Assembly: GCF_000722545.1 (NCBI RefSeq)
Contig: NZ_JNVM01000016.1
Location: 62,001-126,000, forward strand
From: Paenibacillus tyrphae
GTDB taxonomy: Bacteria > Bacillota > Bacilli > Paenibacillales > NBRC-103111
DNA: 64,000 bases
Direction: 5' to 3'
Made by a program: the position numbers and the translations under genes. Positions 26,342 to 34,694 of this stretch are shown here, in pieces (position 1 is the first letter of the stretch; the number at the start of each line of letters is the position of its first letter). The notes beneath the pieces are model-generated. The model was given only the letters and a program-made list of their open reading frames with translations. It did not search any database and had not been told where the DNA came from.

Positions 26342-27190
26342 ATGCGTTTCGGCTGCCATATCAGTATTCGGGGCGGTTATGCGGAAGCGGCAAAGACGGC
26401 GGTAAAGCTAGGAGCTCAGTCGTTCCAATATTTCCCCAAAAATCCGCGAAGCCTGACCATAAAGTCGTTCAACCGCCAGGACGCCGAGCAGTGCGCTCAG
26501 TTTTGCCTTGAGCACAGCCTGCTCAGCATCGCTCACACTCCTTATCCGACGAATCTTGCCGTAGGCCCAGGCGAGCTTCGGCAGGCGACGATCGCTTCGC
26601 TTCGCAACGATCTTGAGATTGCTGACGCGTGCGGTTCGGTCGGCGTCGTGGTCCATTTTGGCAAATATAAAGGGGAAGACCCGTTACAAGGCTATAAAAA
26701 TATTATACAATGTATGAATGAAGCGCTTGTCGGCTATACGGGCCGTTCGCTGCTGCTGATCGAGAATCAAGCGGGCGAAGGGACCTCCATGGGGACGACG
26801 CTTGAGGAGCTCGTGCAAGTACGGAATCTTTGCGCTTTTCCGGGGCTTGTCGGCTTTTGCCTCGACACGTGTCATGCTTTTGCCTCGGGCTTGTGGCCCT
26901 CCTCCAAAGACGGATGGCCGGAACTGGAGCGGCATGCGGCAGCGACCGGTTATTTGCAGCACCTCCGGGCCATTCATCTGAACGATTCCGTGTATCCGCG
27001 AGGCGCGCATAAAGATCGGCATGCCATGATCGGCCGGGGCGAAATTGGGGAAGCCAGGTTCGCTTCGCTGCTGCGCTCGACTGTGCTCAAGTCGATGCCC
27101 GACCTTCCGGCGGTGCTGGAAACGCCTGTCCTGCGGGGAAGCACACACGCTTCGGAAATTCAATACGTCAAGGAGCTGAGCGAAGGGTGA
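26342..27190 (+). CDS. nfo: Endonuclease IV (AP endonuclease)
   Basis: A 282-residue TIM-barrel apurinic endonuclease that nicks 5' of abasic sites, acting after the neighbouring glycosylase. Metal ligands are visible: AHTPYPTN, VVHFGKYKG, the Glu in LLIENQ, CLDTCHAF, HLNDS with HKDRHAMIGRGEIG, and the Glu in VLETP. The usual HPGS motif is replaced by HFGK, an unusual variant of the second His block. TTG 26336 is in frame, but ATG 26342 is spaced 8 bases from AGGGGG. The next gene starts inside its stop codon (GTGA). Confidence 0.92.
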   Translation: MRFGCHISIRGGYAEAAKTAVKLGAQSFQYFPKNPRSLTIKSFNRQDAEQCAQFCLEHSLLSIAHTPYPTNLAVGPGELRQATIASLRNDLEIADACGSVGVVVHFGKYKGEDPLQGYKNIIQCMNEALVGYTGRSLLLIENQAGEGTSMGTTLEELVQVRNLCAFPGLVGFCLDTCHAFASGLWPSSKDGWPELERHAAATGYLQHLRAIHLNDSVYPRGAHKDRHAMIGRGEIGEARFASLLRSTVLKSMPDLPAVLETPVLRGSTHASEIQYVKELSEG

Positions 27191-27528
27191 TCCACGTTTA
27201 TTTGGATGATTATCGCGCTTGTCCAAAAGGCTTCGTACCTGCCCGTACCGTGGACGAATGCTTACTGCTGCTGCAGGAGTGCGAAGTGGACGTGCTTTCG
27301 CTCGACTACGACTTGGGCTGGGGACAGCCTAACGGACTGGAATTGGTTCGGGCGATGGCAAGCGCGGGTTTATTTCCGCAGCGCATTTATTTGCATACGT
27401 CGAGCGATGCGGGCCGTCAGCAAATGTTTCAACTGCTATATGCGAGTAAGCCGGAGCACGTCCGGCTGACGAACGGTCCGATGCCTCACGGGCTGCTTAT
27501 GGAAATTTCCGAAATTGTAAAAGAATAG
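27187..27528 (+). CDS. Receiver-like cREC domain protein (cyclic-phosphate processing type)
   Basis: 113 residues, a lone receiver-fold domain. YLDDYRACPKGF at the N-terminus and VLSLDYDLGWGQPNGLELVR match the stand-alone cREC group, described from comparative genomics as LDDxR...LDHDLG proteins predicted to act on cyclic phosphates rather than to receive phosphate from a kinase. The late IYLHTSSDAGRQQM gives a further conserved His. GTG 27187 overlaps the nfo stop, so it is co-translated with a DNA-repair enzyme. No output domain. The biochemical role is unproven; its place suggests nucleic acid end processing or a nucleotide signal. Confidence 0.75.
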   Translation: MIHVYLDDYRACPKGFVPARTVDECLLLLQECEVDVLSLDYDLGWGQPNGLELVRAMASAGLFPQRIYLHTSSDAGRQQMFQLLYASKPEHVRLTNGPMPHGLLMEISEIVKE

Positions 27529-27541
27529 GTTGTGGTTCAAC

Positions 27542-28315
27542 ATGACGATGGTCTTATCCTTGCAAGATATTCATTTTATCCGCGAAGACCGGCATATTTT
27601 GTCCGGGGTCAATATCGATATTCGTCAAGGGGAGCACTGGGTCGTGCTCGGCCGGAACGGTTCGGGCAAAACGACGGTTCTGGAGCTGATGAACGGCTAC
27701 GAGTTCCCGACCCGAGGCAAAGTGCAAGTACTCGGCAATACATACGGGCAATGCGACGTCCGCGAAGTCCGCAAGCAGATCGGTTATATCAGCCAATCGC
27801 TGTATGAGAAATTAAATGCCGGGGACCCGGTGTGGGAAGTGATTGCCACCGGCGAATTCGGTTACTTGCGTTTTTACGAAGAAATTCCGCAGTCCGCCCG
27901 CGAGAAGGCGATCGCTATGCTGGACAAGGTGAAGCTTGCCCATTTGGCTAATCAGCCGCTTGGTACGCTGTCGCAAGGCGAGCGGAAAAAAGTGATGCTG
28001 GCGCGCGCTTTGATGACAAATCCGTCCATTCTCATTATGGACGAGCCTTGTTCGGGTCTCGACTTGTACGAGCGTGAGCGGCTGCTGGAAAATATCAACG
28101 TGCTCGGCGGCCAGCAAATGACAGTCATTTATGTCACGCATCACATCGAAGAGATTGTTCCGCTTTTCACGCACGTTGTGCTGATCGAGCAGGGGCGTAT
28201 TATTGCTTCCGGCGCGAAGCGGGACGTGTTGACCGAGGAAAATCTGGCAAAGGCGTATCAAGTGCCGATTCGGATCGAATGGTCCGGAGACCGGCCTTGG
28301 ATTAAGGTGCTGTGA
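27542..28315 (+). CDS. ABC transporter ATP-binding protein (YlmA-like)
   Basis: 257 residues, a single nucleotide-binding domain. Walker A GRNGSGKTT, Q-loop YISQSL, signature LSQGERKK, Walker B ILIMDEPCSGLD and switch His VTHH are intact. It resembles B. subtilis YlmA, a soluble ABC ATPase with no permease next to it. No membrane component is encoded here. TTG 27530 and ATGs 27542 and 27548 are in frame; none has a strong ribosome binding site (TAGG at 27525). ATG 27542 is a compromise. The stop overlaps the next start. Confidence 0.82.
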   Translation: MTMVLSLQDIHFIREDRHILSGVNIDIRQGEHWVVLGRNGSGKTTVLELMNGYEFPTRGKVQVLGNTYGQCDVREVRKQIGYISQSLYEKLNAGDPVWEVIATGEFGYLRFYEEIPQSAREKAIAMLDKVKLAHLANQPLGTLSQGERKKVMLARALMTNPSILIMDEPCSGLDLYERERLLENINVLGGQQMTVIYVTHHIEEIVPLFTHVVLIEQGRIIASGAKRDVLTEENLAKAYQVPIRIEWSGDRPWIKVL

Positions 28316-29361
28316 TGACTGTGATGAACGACTCGATATTTATTGGCACGTCCAACCGGGGATTTGCTCAACAGGCGCAAGAAGAGCTTCGGCGTCTGCT
28401 GGGTCAGTCGGTTAAATTCGAATGGCTGACTCCGGGCGAAGTGTTCGTATTTACATCCGAATTTGAGCGCAGCGATACGATTAGCCGCATCCTGGCGCAG
28501 GAGCCCGTGTTTCTGCGGCATATGCAGCCGGTCGATGCGACGCAACCGTGGGACGGTACTTTCGATCATGCGCTTCACCATATTCATGAGATGCTGGTCG
28601 CTGCGGAAGCATCGCTGAAGCAGATGAACGTTGCGGTACAAGTCAGAAAAGCGGAAATGGAAGCTTTAGCGAGCCTATCTCTGCCGTCGGTTCGCACTTC
28701 CGTTGAAGAGATGCTGAAAACAGTGTTCGAGGCGACTCCGGTATCTCGGGATGCAGACCTGATCCTTTCCCTGTATTTCACGGAAGCTAAGCTATATTTC
28801 GGCTTGTCCCGGCCGCAGGACAATTTGTCCGATTGGTCTGGCGGCGCCATTCGCTTCCGCAAGGAGGAGGGACAAGTATCGCGAGCCAAGTTCAAGCTGT
28901 TGGAGGCGGAGCAGGCCTTCGGCTTGGATTTGTCCCAGTACCGGTCGGCGCTCGATATCGGCGCGGCGCCGGGCGGGTGGACGTCGCTGCTGCTGGAGCG
29001 TGGACTTCGGGTAACTGCGGTTGACCCGGCCAAGCTCGATGCGACGCTGCTGCGTCATCCGCAGCTTACGTATTTTCAGAAAAAAGCGGATGAGGTTTCG
29101 TTCGCCGCAAATGCATTCGACCTGCTTGTTTGCGACATGAGCTGGAGTCACCGGCAAATGGCCAAGCTTGTCCGGGGGCTGTTGGATGCGCTGCAGCCGG
29201 GTGGAACGGCGGTTATCACGGTGAAGCTGATGCACAAGAAGGCGTTTCAAACGATTCGCGAAGTGGTGAGCGATCTGGCTCCGGAGCTGGAGCTTCAGCA
29301 AGCGAAGCAGCTTTTTCACAACCGCGAGGAGCTTACGCTGTTTTTGATGAAACAAGTGTGA
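28315..29361 (+). CDS. FtsJ/RlmM-like 2'-O-methyltransferase
   Basis: 348 residues. The N-terminal 180 residues include a THUMP-like region (about 1-120). The C-terminal catalytic domain has VSRAKFKLLEAEQAFG, the SAM-binding ALDIGAAPGGWT, acidic VDPAKLD, VCDMSW and VITVKLM, giving the K-D-K set of RrmJ/RlmM ribose methyltransferases. RlmM modifies 23S rRNA in E. coli; the target here is presumed rRNA. The ATG at 28315 overlaps the upstream stop, with AAGGTG upstream; GTG 28312 is also possible. Confidence 0.82.
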   Translation: MTVMNDSIFIGTSNRGFAQQAQEELRRLLGQSVKFEWLTPGEVFVFTSEFERSDTISRILAQEPVFLRHMQPVDATQPWDGTFDHALHHIHEMLVAAEASLKQMNVAVQVRKAEMEALASLSLPSVRTSVEEMLKTVFEATPVSRDADLILSLYFTEAKLYFGLSRPQDNLSDWSGGAIRFRKEEGQVSRAKFKLLEAEQAFGLDLSQYRSALDIGAAPGGWTSLLLERGLRVTAVDPAKLDATLLRHPQLTYFQKKADEVSFAANAFDLLVCDMSWSHRQMAKLVRGLLDALQPGGTAVITVKLMHKKAFQTIREVVSDLAPELELQQAKQLFHNREELTLFLMKQV

Positions 29362-29401
29362 CGGGCTGTTCTGGCAATGCGAGCCGAAAGGAGTCTTGCG
29401 A

Positions 29402-30034
29402 ATGTCTGATGTGATTTTTTGGAATGACTTGTTTTCCAAGCTGAGACCGGAGCAGGTCAAGTACGATATGTGGCTGGAGCCGTTCATCGGAGGCCTTGAT
29501 CCGTCCGAGTCCGGTCCCATTCTGGATCTCGGCTGTGGCGCTGGGAACGATACGTTGTATTTGACGGAAAAAGGTTACTCCGTGATCGCTTGTGACCGTT
29601 CGGACGAAGCGCTAATGCTGGTGCAAGAGCTTGTTCCGCAGGTTAAAACGGAGCGGCTTGATTTGCTGCAGCCGCTGCCGTTTCCGGACGGTTCGGCGCG
29701 GGCTGTGGTGGCGGATTTAAGTCTCCATTACTTCTTATGGAGCGATACCGGGAGAATCGTCGCAGACATTTCCCGGGTACTTCGGCCGGGTGGGCAGCTT
29801 TGGTGTCGGGTCAATTCGACGAAGGACTTTGAATACGGCGCCGGACAAGGAACGCTGATCGAACCGAATTATTACGAATTGGACGAGAAGCGCAAGCGTT
29901 TTTTCGACCGTCCGGATCTGGAACGGCTGTTTCAGGAATGGCAAATCTCATTTTTGCAGGAGCAAACTATGGACCGCTATGACAAGCCGAAGGTTGTCTG
30001 GGTACTGGCCGCAACGAGGCCCGAGCTTCGTTAG
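29402..30034 (+). CDS. SAM-dependent methyltransferase (class I)
   Basis: 210 residues. Motif I ILDLGCGAGNDT, motif II VIACDRS, and VVADLSLHYFLWSD with LRPGGQLWCRVNS define a Methyltransf_11-type enzyme acting on a small molecule or a thiopurine-like substrate; no substrate can be named. GAAAGGAG (29386-29393) precedes ATG 29402; the longer TTG frame (29396) is not needed. It is the last gene of the run that starts with mrfA. Confidence 0.82.
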   Translation: MSDVIFWNDLFSKLRPEQVKYDMWLEPFIGGLDPSESGPILDLGCGAGNDTLYLTEKGYSVIACDRSDEALMLVQELVPQVKTERLDLLQPLPFPDGSARAVVADLSLHYFLWSDTGRIVADISRVLRPGGQLWCRVNSTKDFEYGAGQGTLIEPNYYELDEKRKRFFDRPDLERLFQEWQISFLQEQTMDRYDKPKVVWVLAATRPELR

Positions 30035-30131
30035 ACGGCCATACAACTGTGCGATGCGGAAGTTTAGATAGCGTGGCAGGTAAAGCCGAAACGTAATTTT
30101 TGCCCTGGACTCTTGCGCTTCCCATTTTTTA

Positions 30132-30140
30132 TGCTATAAT
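30132..30140 (+). promoter_or_regulatory. Extended -10 promoter upstream of the Tad operon
   Basis: TGCTATAAT is a perfect extended -10 (TGnTATAAT). A weak -35, TTGCGC, lies 16 bases upstream (30113-30118). Transcription would begin near 30147. Confidence 0.75.
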
Positions 30141-30168
30141 ACGGTTAATTGCATATTCACAAAAGCGG

Positions 30169-30217
30169 AAGCACCGCTGACCAAGGAATGGATTTCCTGT
30201 CAGTGTGTGCTTTTTTT
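30169..30217 (+). terminator. Intrinsic terminator or attenuator before tadZ
   Basis: A bulged stem of about 16 pairs (AAGCAC/GTGCTT outside, CTGAC/GTCAG and GGAA/TTCC inside) is followed by seven T. It ends either the upstream operon or a short RNA from the promoter at 30132. Confidence 0.8.
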
Positions 30218-30346
30218 GTGTTTCTAAGGGGGAATTTGAGAGCGTGTGATCATATGAAGCACAGGGAAGAAGTATCGAGGTAAAAAGAGATACCATGGGA
30301 ATAAGCTTGACGCACATATACAGTTACGAGGCAGGGGGTGTCGCCG

Positions 30347-31459
30347 GTGGCTAAAATTATGCTGTTATTGTTGGACGAGGATGCTTATTTTGGCGAGATG
30401 CTGTCCGCCTATGTCCGCTCGTCCGAATATGCGGAGCGGTTTAGTATACACGTGTTTACGTCGATGGACGAAGGAGTCCGGTTTGTAGAGCAAACCAAAG
30501 AACCGCTGATTATTATGGTGCACGAATCGCTGATGCCGCTGCCTGACGCTGTCTTCGGGCTTAAACCGGGGTGTGCGGTTGTAATCAGCGATTCGGCAAG
30601 AGAGGGCGGATTGCTCGAATATCCGGTTATGTTCAAATACCAGCCGCTGGACAGGCTGTTATCGGGCATTACCGCGCATTACAACGAATTTTGCGCAGGT
30701 GAGCCGCTGCGGGGGAACCGGGGAGCGAAGACAGTCGCGGTTTATTCGGCCGTCGGCGGAGCGGGCAAAACGGTAACGGCCGTTCATTTGGCGTACCAGC
30801 TTGCCCAGCAGGGGGAACGTGTCTTCTGTTTAGGACTGGAGCTGCTCCCGTCCCGGTCTTGGTATGTCCAGGATAGAGCGGAGGAAGCGGAATCGTTTTC
30901 CCAGCTTTTATACTATGCCAAGACGGCCCCGGCGCTCATTTCTTCCAAGCTGGAAGGGCTCAAAAGGAAGCATTCCGACTGCAAGTTCGATTACGTTCCT
31001 CCGTCGATGCATCTGAAAGAACTGGCGGAGATGGAGCTTTCCGATCTGAAGCACATTTTGCAAGGGATCGAAGCCACAGGAATGTACGATCGCATCGTTA
31101 TCGATTTGGACTCGGCGCCGCATGCTGTGACAAGGGAGGCGATTCAAGGGGCGGACCTCGTTCTATGGTTGCTGCTGGACGATTGCGTACATTTGAGCAA
31201 AAACGCTGAACTGGTCCGAAGTTGGACTGCCGGGGAGCGAACGACAGACTGGCTTCATCGGGTGCAGTTCGTACATAACAAAAATGCCGGGCAGATGGCG
31301 AACCGATTCGAAACGTACGGATTTGCACATAGCAGCGAACTGCCTTACGTCCCCGAGTGGAAAGGCGTTGGGCGCGTGGAGGACATGATGTCGCCGGTCT
31401 TTGCCTTGGCGGCTGCCGGCTTGGTTCGATCCGGCGGGGAGGGATCGCGGTATCGATGA
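30347..31459 (+). CDS. tadZ: TadZ/CpaE-like pilus localisation ATPase
   Basis: 370 residues. The N-terminal part (about 1-115) has an atypical receiver fold (LLLLDEDAYFGEML); the C-terminal part is a ParA/MinD-type ATPase with Walker A SAVGGAGKT at about 134-142 and IVIDLDSAP as Walker B. TadZ/CpaE proteins place the Tad secretion machinery at a pole or site. The lysine expected at the start of a deviant Walker A (KGGxGKT) is absent. GTG 30338 is in frame but lies on the ribosome binding site; GTG 30347, 8 bases from GGGGG, is preferred. The stop overlaps tadA. Confidence 0.85.
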   Translation: MAKIMLLLLDEDAYFGEMLSAYVRSSEYAERFSIHVFTSMDEGVRFVEQTKEPLIIMVHESLMPLPDAVFGLKPGCAVVISDSAREGGLLEYPVMFKYQPLDRLLSGITAHYNEFCAGEPLRGNRGAKTVAVYSAVGGAGKTVTAVHLAYQLAQQGERVFCLGLELLPSRSWYVQDRAEEAESFSQLLYYAKTAPALISSKLEGLKRKHSDCKFDYVPPSMHLKELAEMELSDLKHILQGIEATGMYDRIVIDLDSAPHAVTREAIQGADLVLWLLLDDCVHLSKNAELVRSWTAGERTTDWLHRVQFVHNKNAGQMANRFETYGFAHSSELPYVPEWKGVGRVEDMMSPVFALAAAGLVRSGGEGSRYR

Positions 31460-32676
31460 AGGATATTACGGTAAAGCAGCAGATCAAACAGCGAGTACAG
31501 GACAGCTTGGATTATGGAAACGCCTTGTCGGACGAGCAGCTCATGGAGCAGATTGAGCAAATCGTGTTTGCTTACTCCAGAGAATCGTTTTTGACCGCGG
31601 GGCAAAAGCGGAGGTTGGTGCAAGAGGTGTTTCACTCGTTCCGCGGTTTGGATGTGCTCCAGCCGCTCGTCGACGATCGGACGATTACTGAAATTATGAT
31701 CAATTCCCATGACCAGATTTTCGTTGAAAAAGACGGGCGTGTGTTGGAGACGGAGATCCGTTTCGAAAGCAGGGAGAAGCTGGAAGATACGATTCAAGCG
31801 ATCGTCGGCCGGGTCAACCGGATTGTGAACGAGTCGACTCCGATCGTCGACGCCCGGCTTGCGGACGGCTCCCGCGTCAATGTCGTCCTTCCGCCGATTG
31901 CGTTGAAAGGTCCGGCAATGACGATCCGTAAATTCCCGGAAAATCCAATGACGCTGGACGATTTGGTTGCACGTCAGGCGCTCTCGCGCGAAGCGGCGCA
32001 GCAGCTTATTCGCTTCGTCAAGGCTAAATACAATTTGTTTATCGGAGGGGGAACGGGCTCGGGGAAAACGACATTTCTCAACGCGCTGGGACAGTATACT
32101 CCGCCAGACGAGCGCGTCATCACGATCGAAGATTCGGCTGAACTGCAAATTCGCGGCGTTCCGAATCTAGTCAGTCTCGAAACCCGCAACGCCAATACGG
32201 AAGGAAAAGGCGGAATCACGATTCGCGACTTGATCCGGTCATCGCTGCGGATGCGGCCGAACCGCATCATTGTCGGGGAGGTTCGGGGCGCGGAAGCTTT
32301 GGATATGCTGCAGGCGATGAATACCGGCCATGACGGATCGTTATCCACGGGGCATGCCAATTCGGTTAAGGATATGCTGAGTCGTTTGGAGACGATGGTA
32401 TTAAGCGGGGCCAACCTGCCGGTTGAAGTCGTGCGCAAACAAATCGCATCGGCGATCGATGTAATGGTCCACTTGACCCGTCTTCGCGATCGTTCCAGAC
32501 GAGTGACGGAAATTACCGAAGTAATCGGGGTCGACGATGGGGAGGTGAAGCTTAATCCGCTTTATCGGTTCGTGGAGACGGGTGAAACGCCGGAAGGCAA
32601 AGTAATCGGGCAGCTTGAGCCTACCGGAAATGTGTTAGAGGGGATATGGAAGCTTGAGATGGCGGGTTTGATCTAA
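31456..32676 (+). CDS. tadA: Tad pilus assembly/secretion ATPase TadA (CpaF)
   Basis: A 406-residue GspE/CpaF-type hexameric ATPase powering pilus assembly. Walker A GGGTGSGKTT at about 197-206, the Asp box VITIEDSAELQ, Walker B IIVGEVRGAEALDML and the His box GHDGSLSTGHANS are present. ATG 31456 overlaps the tadZ stop, and GGGGAGG lies at 31436-31442. An apparent longer frame starts inside tadZ and is not used. In the cytoplasm it docks on TadB/TadC. Confidence 0.95.
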   Translation: MKDITVKQQIKQRVQDSLDYGNALSDEQLMEQIEQIVFAYSRESFLTAGQKRRLVQEVFHSFRGLDVLQPLVDDRTITEIMINSHDQIFVEKDGRVLETEIRFESREKLEDTIQAIVGRVNRIVNESTPIVDARLADGSRVNVVLPPIALKGPAMTIRKFPENPMTLDDLVARQALSREAAQQLIRFVKAKYNLFIGGGTGSGKTTFLNALGQYTPPDERVITIEDSAELQIRGVPNLVSLETRNANTEGKGGITIRDLIRSSLRMRPNRIIVGEVRGAEALDMLQAMNTGHDGSLSTGHANSVKDMLSRLETMVLSGANLPVEVVRKQIASAIDVMVHLTRLRDRSRRVTEITEVIGVDDGEVKLNPLYRFVETGETPEGKVIGQLEPTGNVLEGIWKLEMAGLI

Positions 32677-32711
32677 TGGGACAGTAGCTGGAAAGGGGGA
32701 GGATATCAAAC

Positions 32712-33539
32712 ATGAACAAATCGGCCTTCGGCCGTTTGCGCGCCTTTGCGGGGCTGTCTTTCGGCACGAAGCCGGCGCCTGCGGCTTCCAAAGCAAAGCT
32801 TCCGGATTATAACGAATACCAACTAACGTGGGGACAAAAGGCAACTGCCGTCTTTTTCGGCGCAGCCGTCATGGCGGGTATTGCTATGGTTTTTTACAAG
32901 AACCCTTTGATTGCCGGGCTGCTTTCCTTAACCGGGTTTTATTACCCGATGATGCGGCGCAAGGCCATTATAGTTAAAAGGAAGGCACAGCTTAAACAGC
33001 AGTTTAAACAAATGCTTGCTTCGTTGGCCTCTTCCATGGGGGCGGGTCGCTCGATCGAATCGTCTTTTACTGAAGCGCTCGACGACTTGCGGCTGCTGTA
33101 TCCCGATGCCGGAGCGATGATTGTGCGCGAGCTTGAGCTCATCATCTGGCGGCTGCAAAACGGAGAAACCGTCGAGGCATGCCTGCTCGACTTCAGCCGT
33201 CGGGCCCACATCGACGAGATCGGCCAGTTTGCGAACGTGTTCGTTATATGCAAGCGGACGGGCGGGAGCCTAGTTCAGGTGGTTCGGCGAACGGCCGTCA
33301 TTATTCAGGAAAAATTGGATATCGAACAGGACATCCAGGTGGCATTGGCCCAAAAGAAATTCGAATCCAAAGTGCTCACGGTTGCGCCCGTCATTCTCAT
33401 TGCAGCGCTAGCTTGGATGACGCCGGATTATATGGAACCGCTGTATGAAGGCGGCGGCCTGCTTATCATGACCGGTGCGCTTGGGGTATTGTTCGGCTGC
33501 TTTGCCTTGGCACAAAAAATTATGAATATAAAGGTGTGA
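32712..33539 (+). CDS. tadB: Tad pilus inner-membrane platform protein TadB
   Basis: 275 residues with a T2SSF (GspF-like) domain. Two membrane helices occupy about residues 48-76 and two the C-terminus. The cytoplasmic core LKQQFKQMLASLASSMGAGRSIESSF and CKRTGGSLVQVVRRTA is typical. It forms the membrane platform for TadA. RBS AAGGGGGAGG precedes ATG 32712. Confidence 0.92.
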   Translation: MNKSAFGRLRAFAGLSFGTKPAPAASKAKLPDYNEYQLTWGQKATAVFFGAAVMAGIAMVFYKNPLIAGLLSLTGFYYPMMRRKAIIVKRKAQLKQQFKQMLASLASSMGAGRSIESSFTEALDDLRLLYPDAGAMIVRELELIIWRLQNGETVEACLLDFSRRAHIDEIGQFANVFVICKRTGGSLVQVVRRTAVIIQEKLDIEQDIQVALAQKKFESKVLTVAPVILIAALAWMTPDYMEPLYEGGGLLIMTGALGVLFGCFALAQKIMNIKV

Positions 33540-33545
33540 AGCGGT

Positions 33546-34415
33546 TTGTGGATGCTCGCGCTATTGCTTTTGGAGCTGCTTGCCGTTGCCGGTGCGGCTT
33601 GGGCAGGATTTCCAAAGTATGCTCCATGGGTCCGCGACGAGCGAGGTCTTTCTCGGTCAGATGCGTTCTATTGGCTCGCCCCGGCAGGCTTATGGTTTAT
33701 GGACCGGACGAAGCTAGCCGATCGATTATCCGAGCCGCTCGGCAAGGTGCATCGCGTCATGATAGGACTATATGGAGCGAAACCAGCGATCTCGGAAACG
33801 AAATGGTTTGCAGCCAAGACGCTTATTATTGCTTACGGCCTGCTTATTTTGAGCACCATGGCCGGTTTGGCTGCCGGAGAAGCCGAGATGCTGATTTACG
33901 GCCTGCCGTTGACGATTTTTGTTCCGTTTCTAATGTACAAACAAGCCGCCGGGGAGCTTAAGCGGAAGAAACAGTCCATTTTAATTGAGCTTCCGGAAAT
34001 ATTGAACCAGTTGATGCTTCTGGTAGGCGCAGGCGAAACGGTACCGCAGGCCCTGGTACGGATTGTAAATGGAAAAGAGGCTGTCAGCAGTCCGTTAATG
34101 GCCGAATTGAAGGAAACCGTTCACGCCCTTAAGGTGAACGTGTCCTTTTCCAAAGCGATGGAGGACTTCAGCAAGCGGTGCGCAATGCAGGAGGTTTCGC
34201 TGTTTACGACAACGTTGTTGTTAAACTACAAGCGGGGTGGCGACGAGTTGGTAATGGCCTTAAGGGAACTGTCCGTCAACCTGTGGGAGAAGCGCAAGGC
34301 GCTTGCCAAAACGCTAGGTGAAGAAGCGGCCTCCAAGCTGGTGTTTCCGATGGTCATGATATTTTTCGTTGTCATGGTTATGGTAGCGGCCCCTGCTTTA
34401 ATGATGATGAACTAA
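33546..34415 (+). CDS. tadC: Tad pilus inner-membrane platform protein TadC
   Basis: 289 residues, a second T2SSF protein: an N-terminal membrane helix, a cytoplasmic four-helix domain (ELPEILNQLMLLVGAGETVPQAL and YKRGGDELVMALRELS) and a C-terminal helix (FPMVMIFFVVMVMVAAPALMMMN). It pairs with TadB. The start is TTG 33546 (AAAGGTG nine bases upstream) or ATG 33552. Six bases separate it from tadB. Confidence 0.92.
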   Translation: MWMLALLLLELLAVAGAAWAGFPKYAPWVRDERGLSRSDAFYWLAPAGLWFMDRTKLADRLSEPLGKVHRVMIGLYGAKPAISETKWFAAKTLIIAYGLLILSTMAGLAAGEAEMLIYGLPLTIFVPFLMYKQAAGELKRKKQSILIELPEILNQLMLLVGAGETVPQALVRIVNGKEAVSSPLMAELKETVHALKVNVSFSKAMEDFSKRCAMQEVSLFTTTLLLNYKRGGDELVMALRELSVNLWEKRKALAKTLGEEAASKLVFPMVMIFFVVMVMVAAPALMMMN

Positions 34416-34460
34416 TCAAGTAACAGACATAGTTTTGCGACAATAGAGGAGGAAAAAGGA

Positions 34461-34679
34461 ATGGAAGCATTGAAATCGGCGTGGCAGCGGTTTTGGCAAG
34501 AAGAAGACGGACTTGGTACGCTTGAGATTTTGTTAATCATTGCGGTACTGCTCATTATTGCAATTGCTTTCCGAAAGTGGATCACGAAGTGGATGGAAAG
34601 CTTATTTAACGATGCCAGTAAAGAAATAAAGGACTCCAAAAATGTAAATATCGATGATAGCAAGTTAGGCACGCCCTGA
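34461..34679 (+). CDS. Flp1-like pilin precursor
   Basis: 72 residues. QEEDG-LGTLEILLIIAVLLIIAIAF has the class III prepilin layout: a short leader ending in Gly17, cleavage before Leu, and Glu at +5, then a hydrophobic helix used for membrane storage and filament packing. The mature part would be about 55 residues, a typical Flp size. AGAGGAGGAAAAAGG precedes ATG 34461. It is the likely major pilin; only one copy is present. Confidence 0.9.
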   Translation: MEALKSAWQRFWQEEDGLGTLEILLIIAVLLIIAIAFRKWITKWMESLFNDASKEIKDSKNVNIDDSKLGTP

Positions 34680-34694
34680 CCTTGGCATGATGAC

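Larger units (their letters stand above)
30035..30346 (+). other. Leader region of the Tad operon
   Basis: A 312-base gap between the methyltransferase and tadZ. It contains an extended -10 promoter (30132-30140) followed about 30 bases later by a strong terminator hairpin (30169-30217), then about 120 bases to the tadZ start without an obvious second promoter. No known riboswitch was recognised. Confidence 0.6.
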
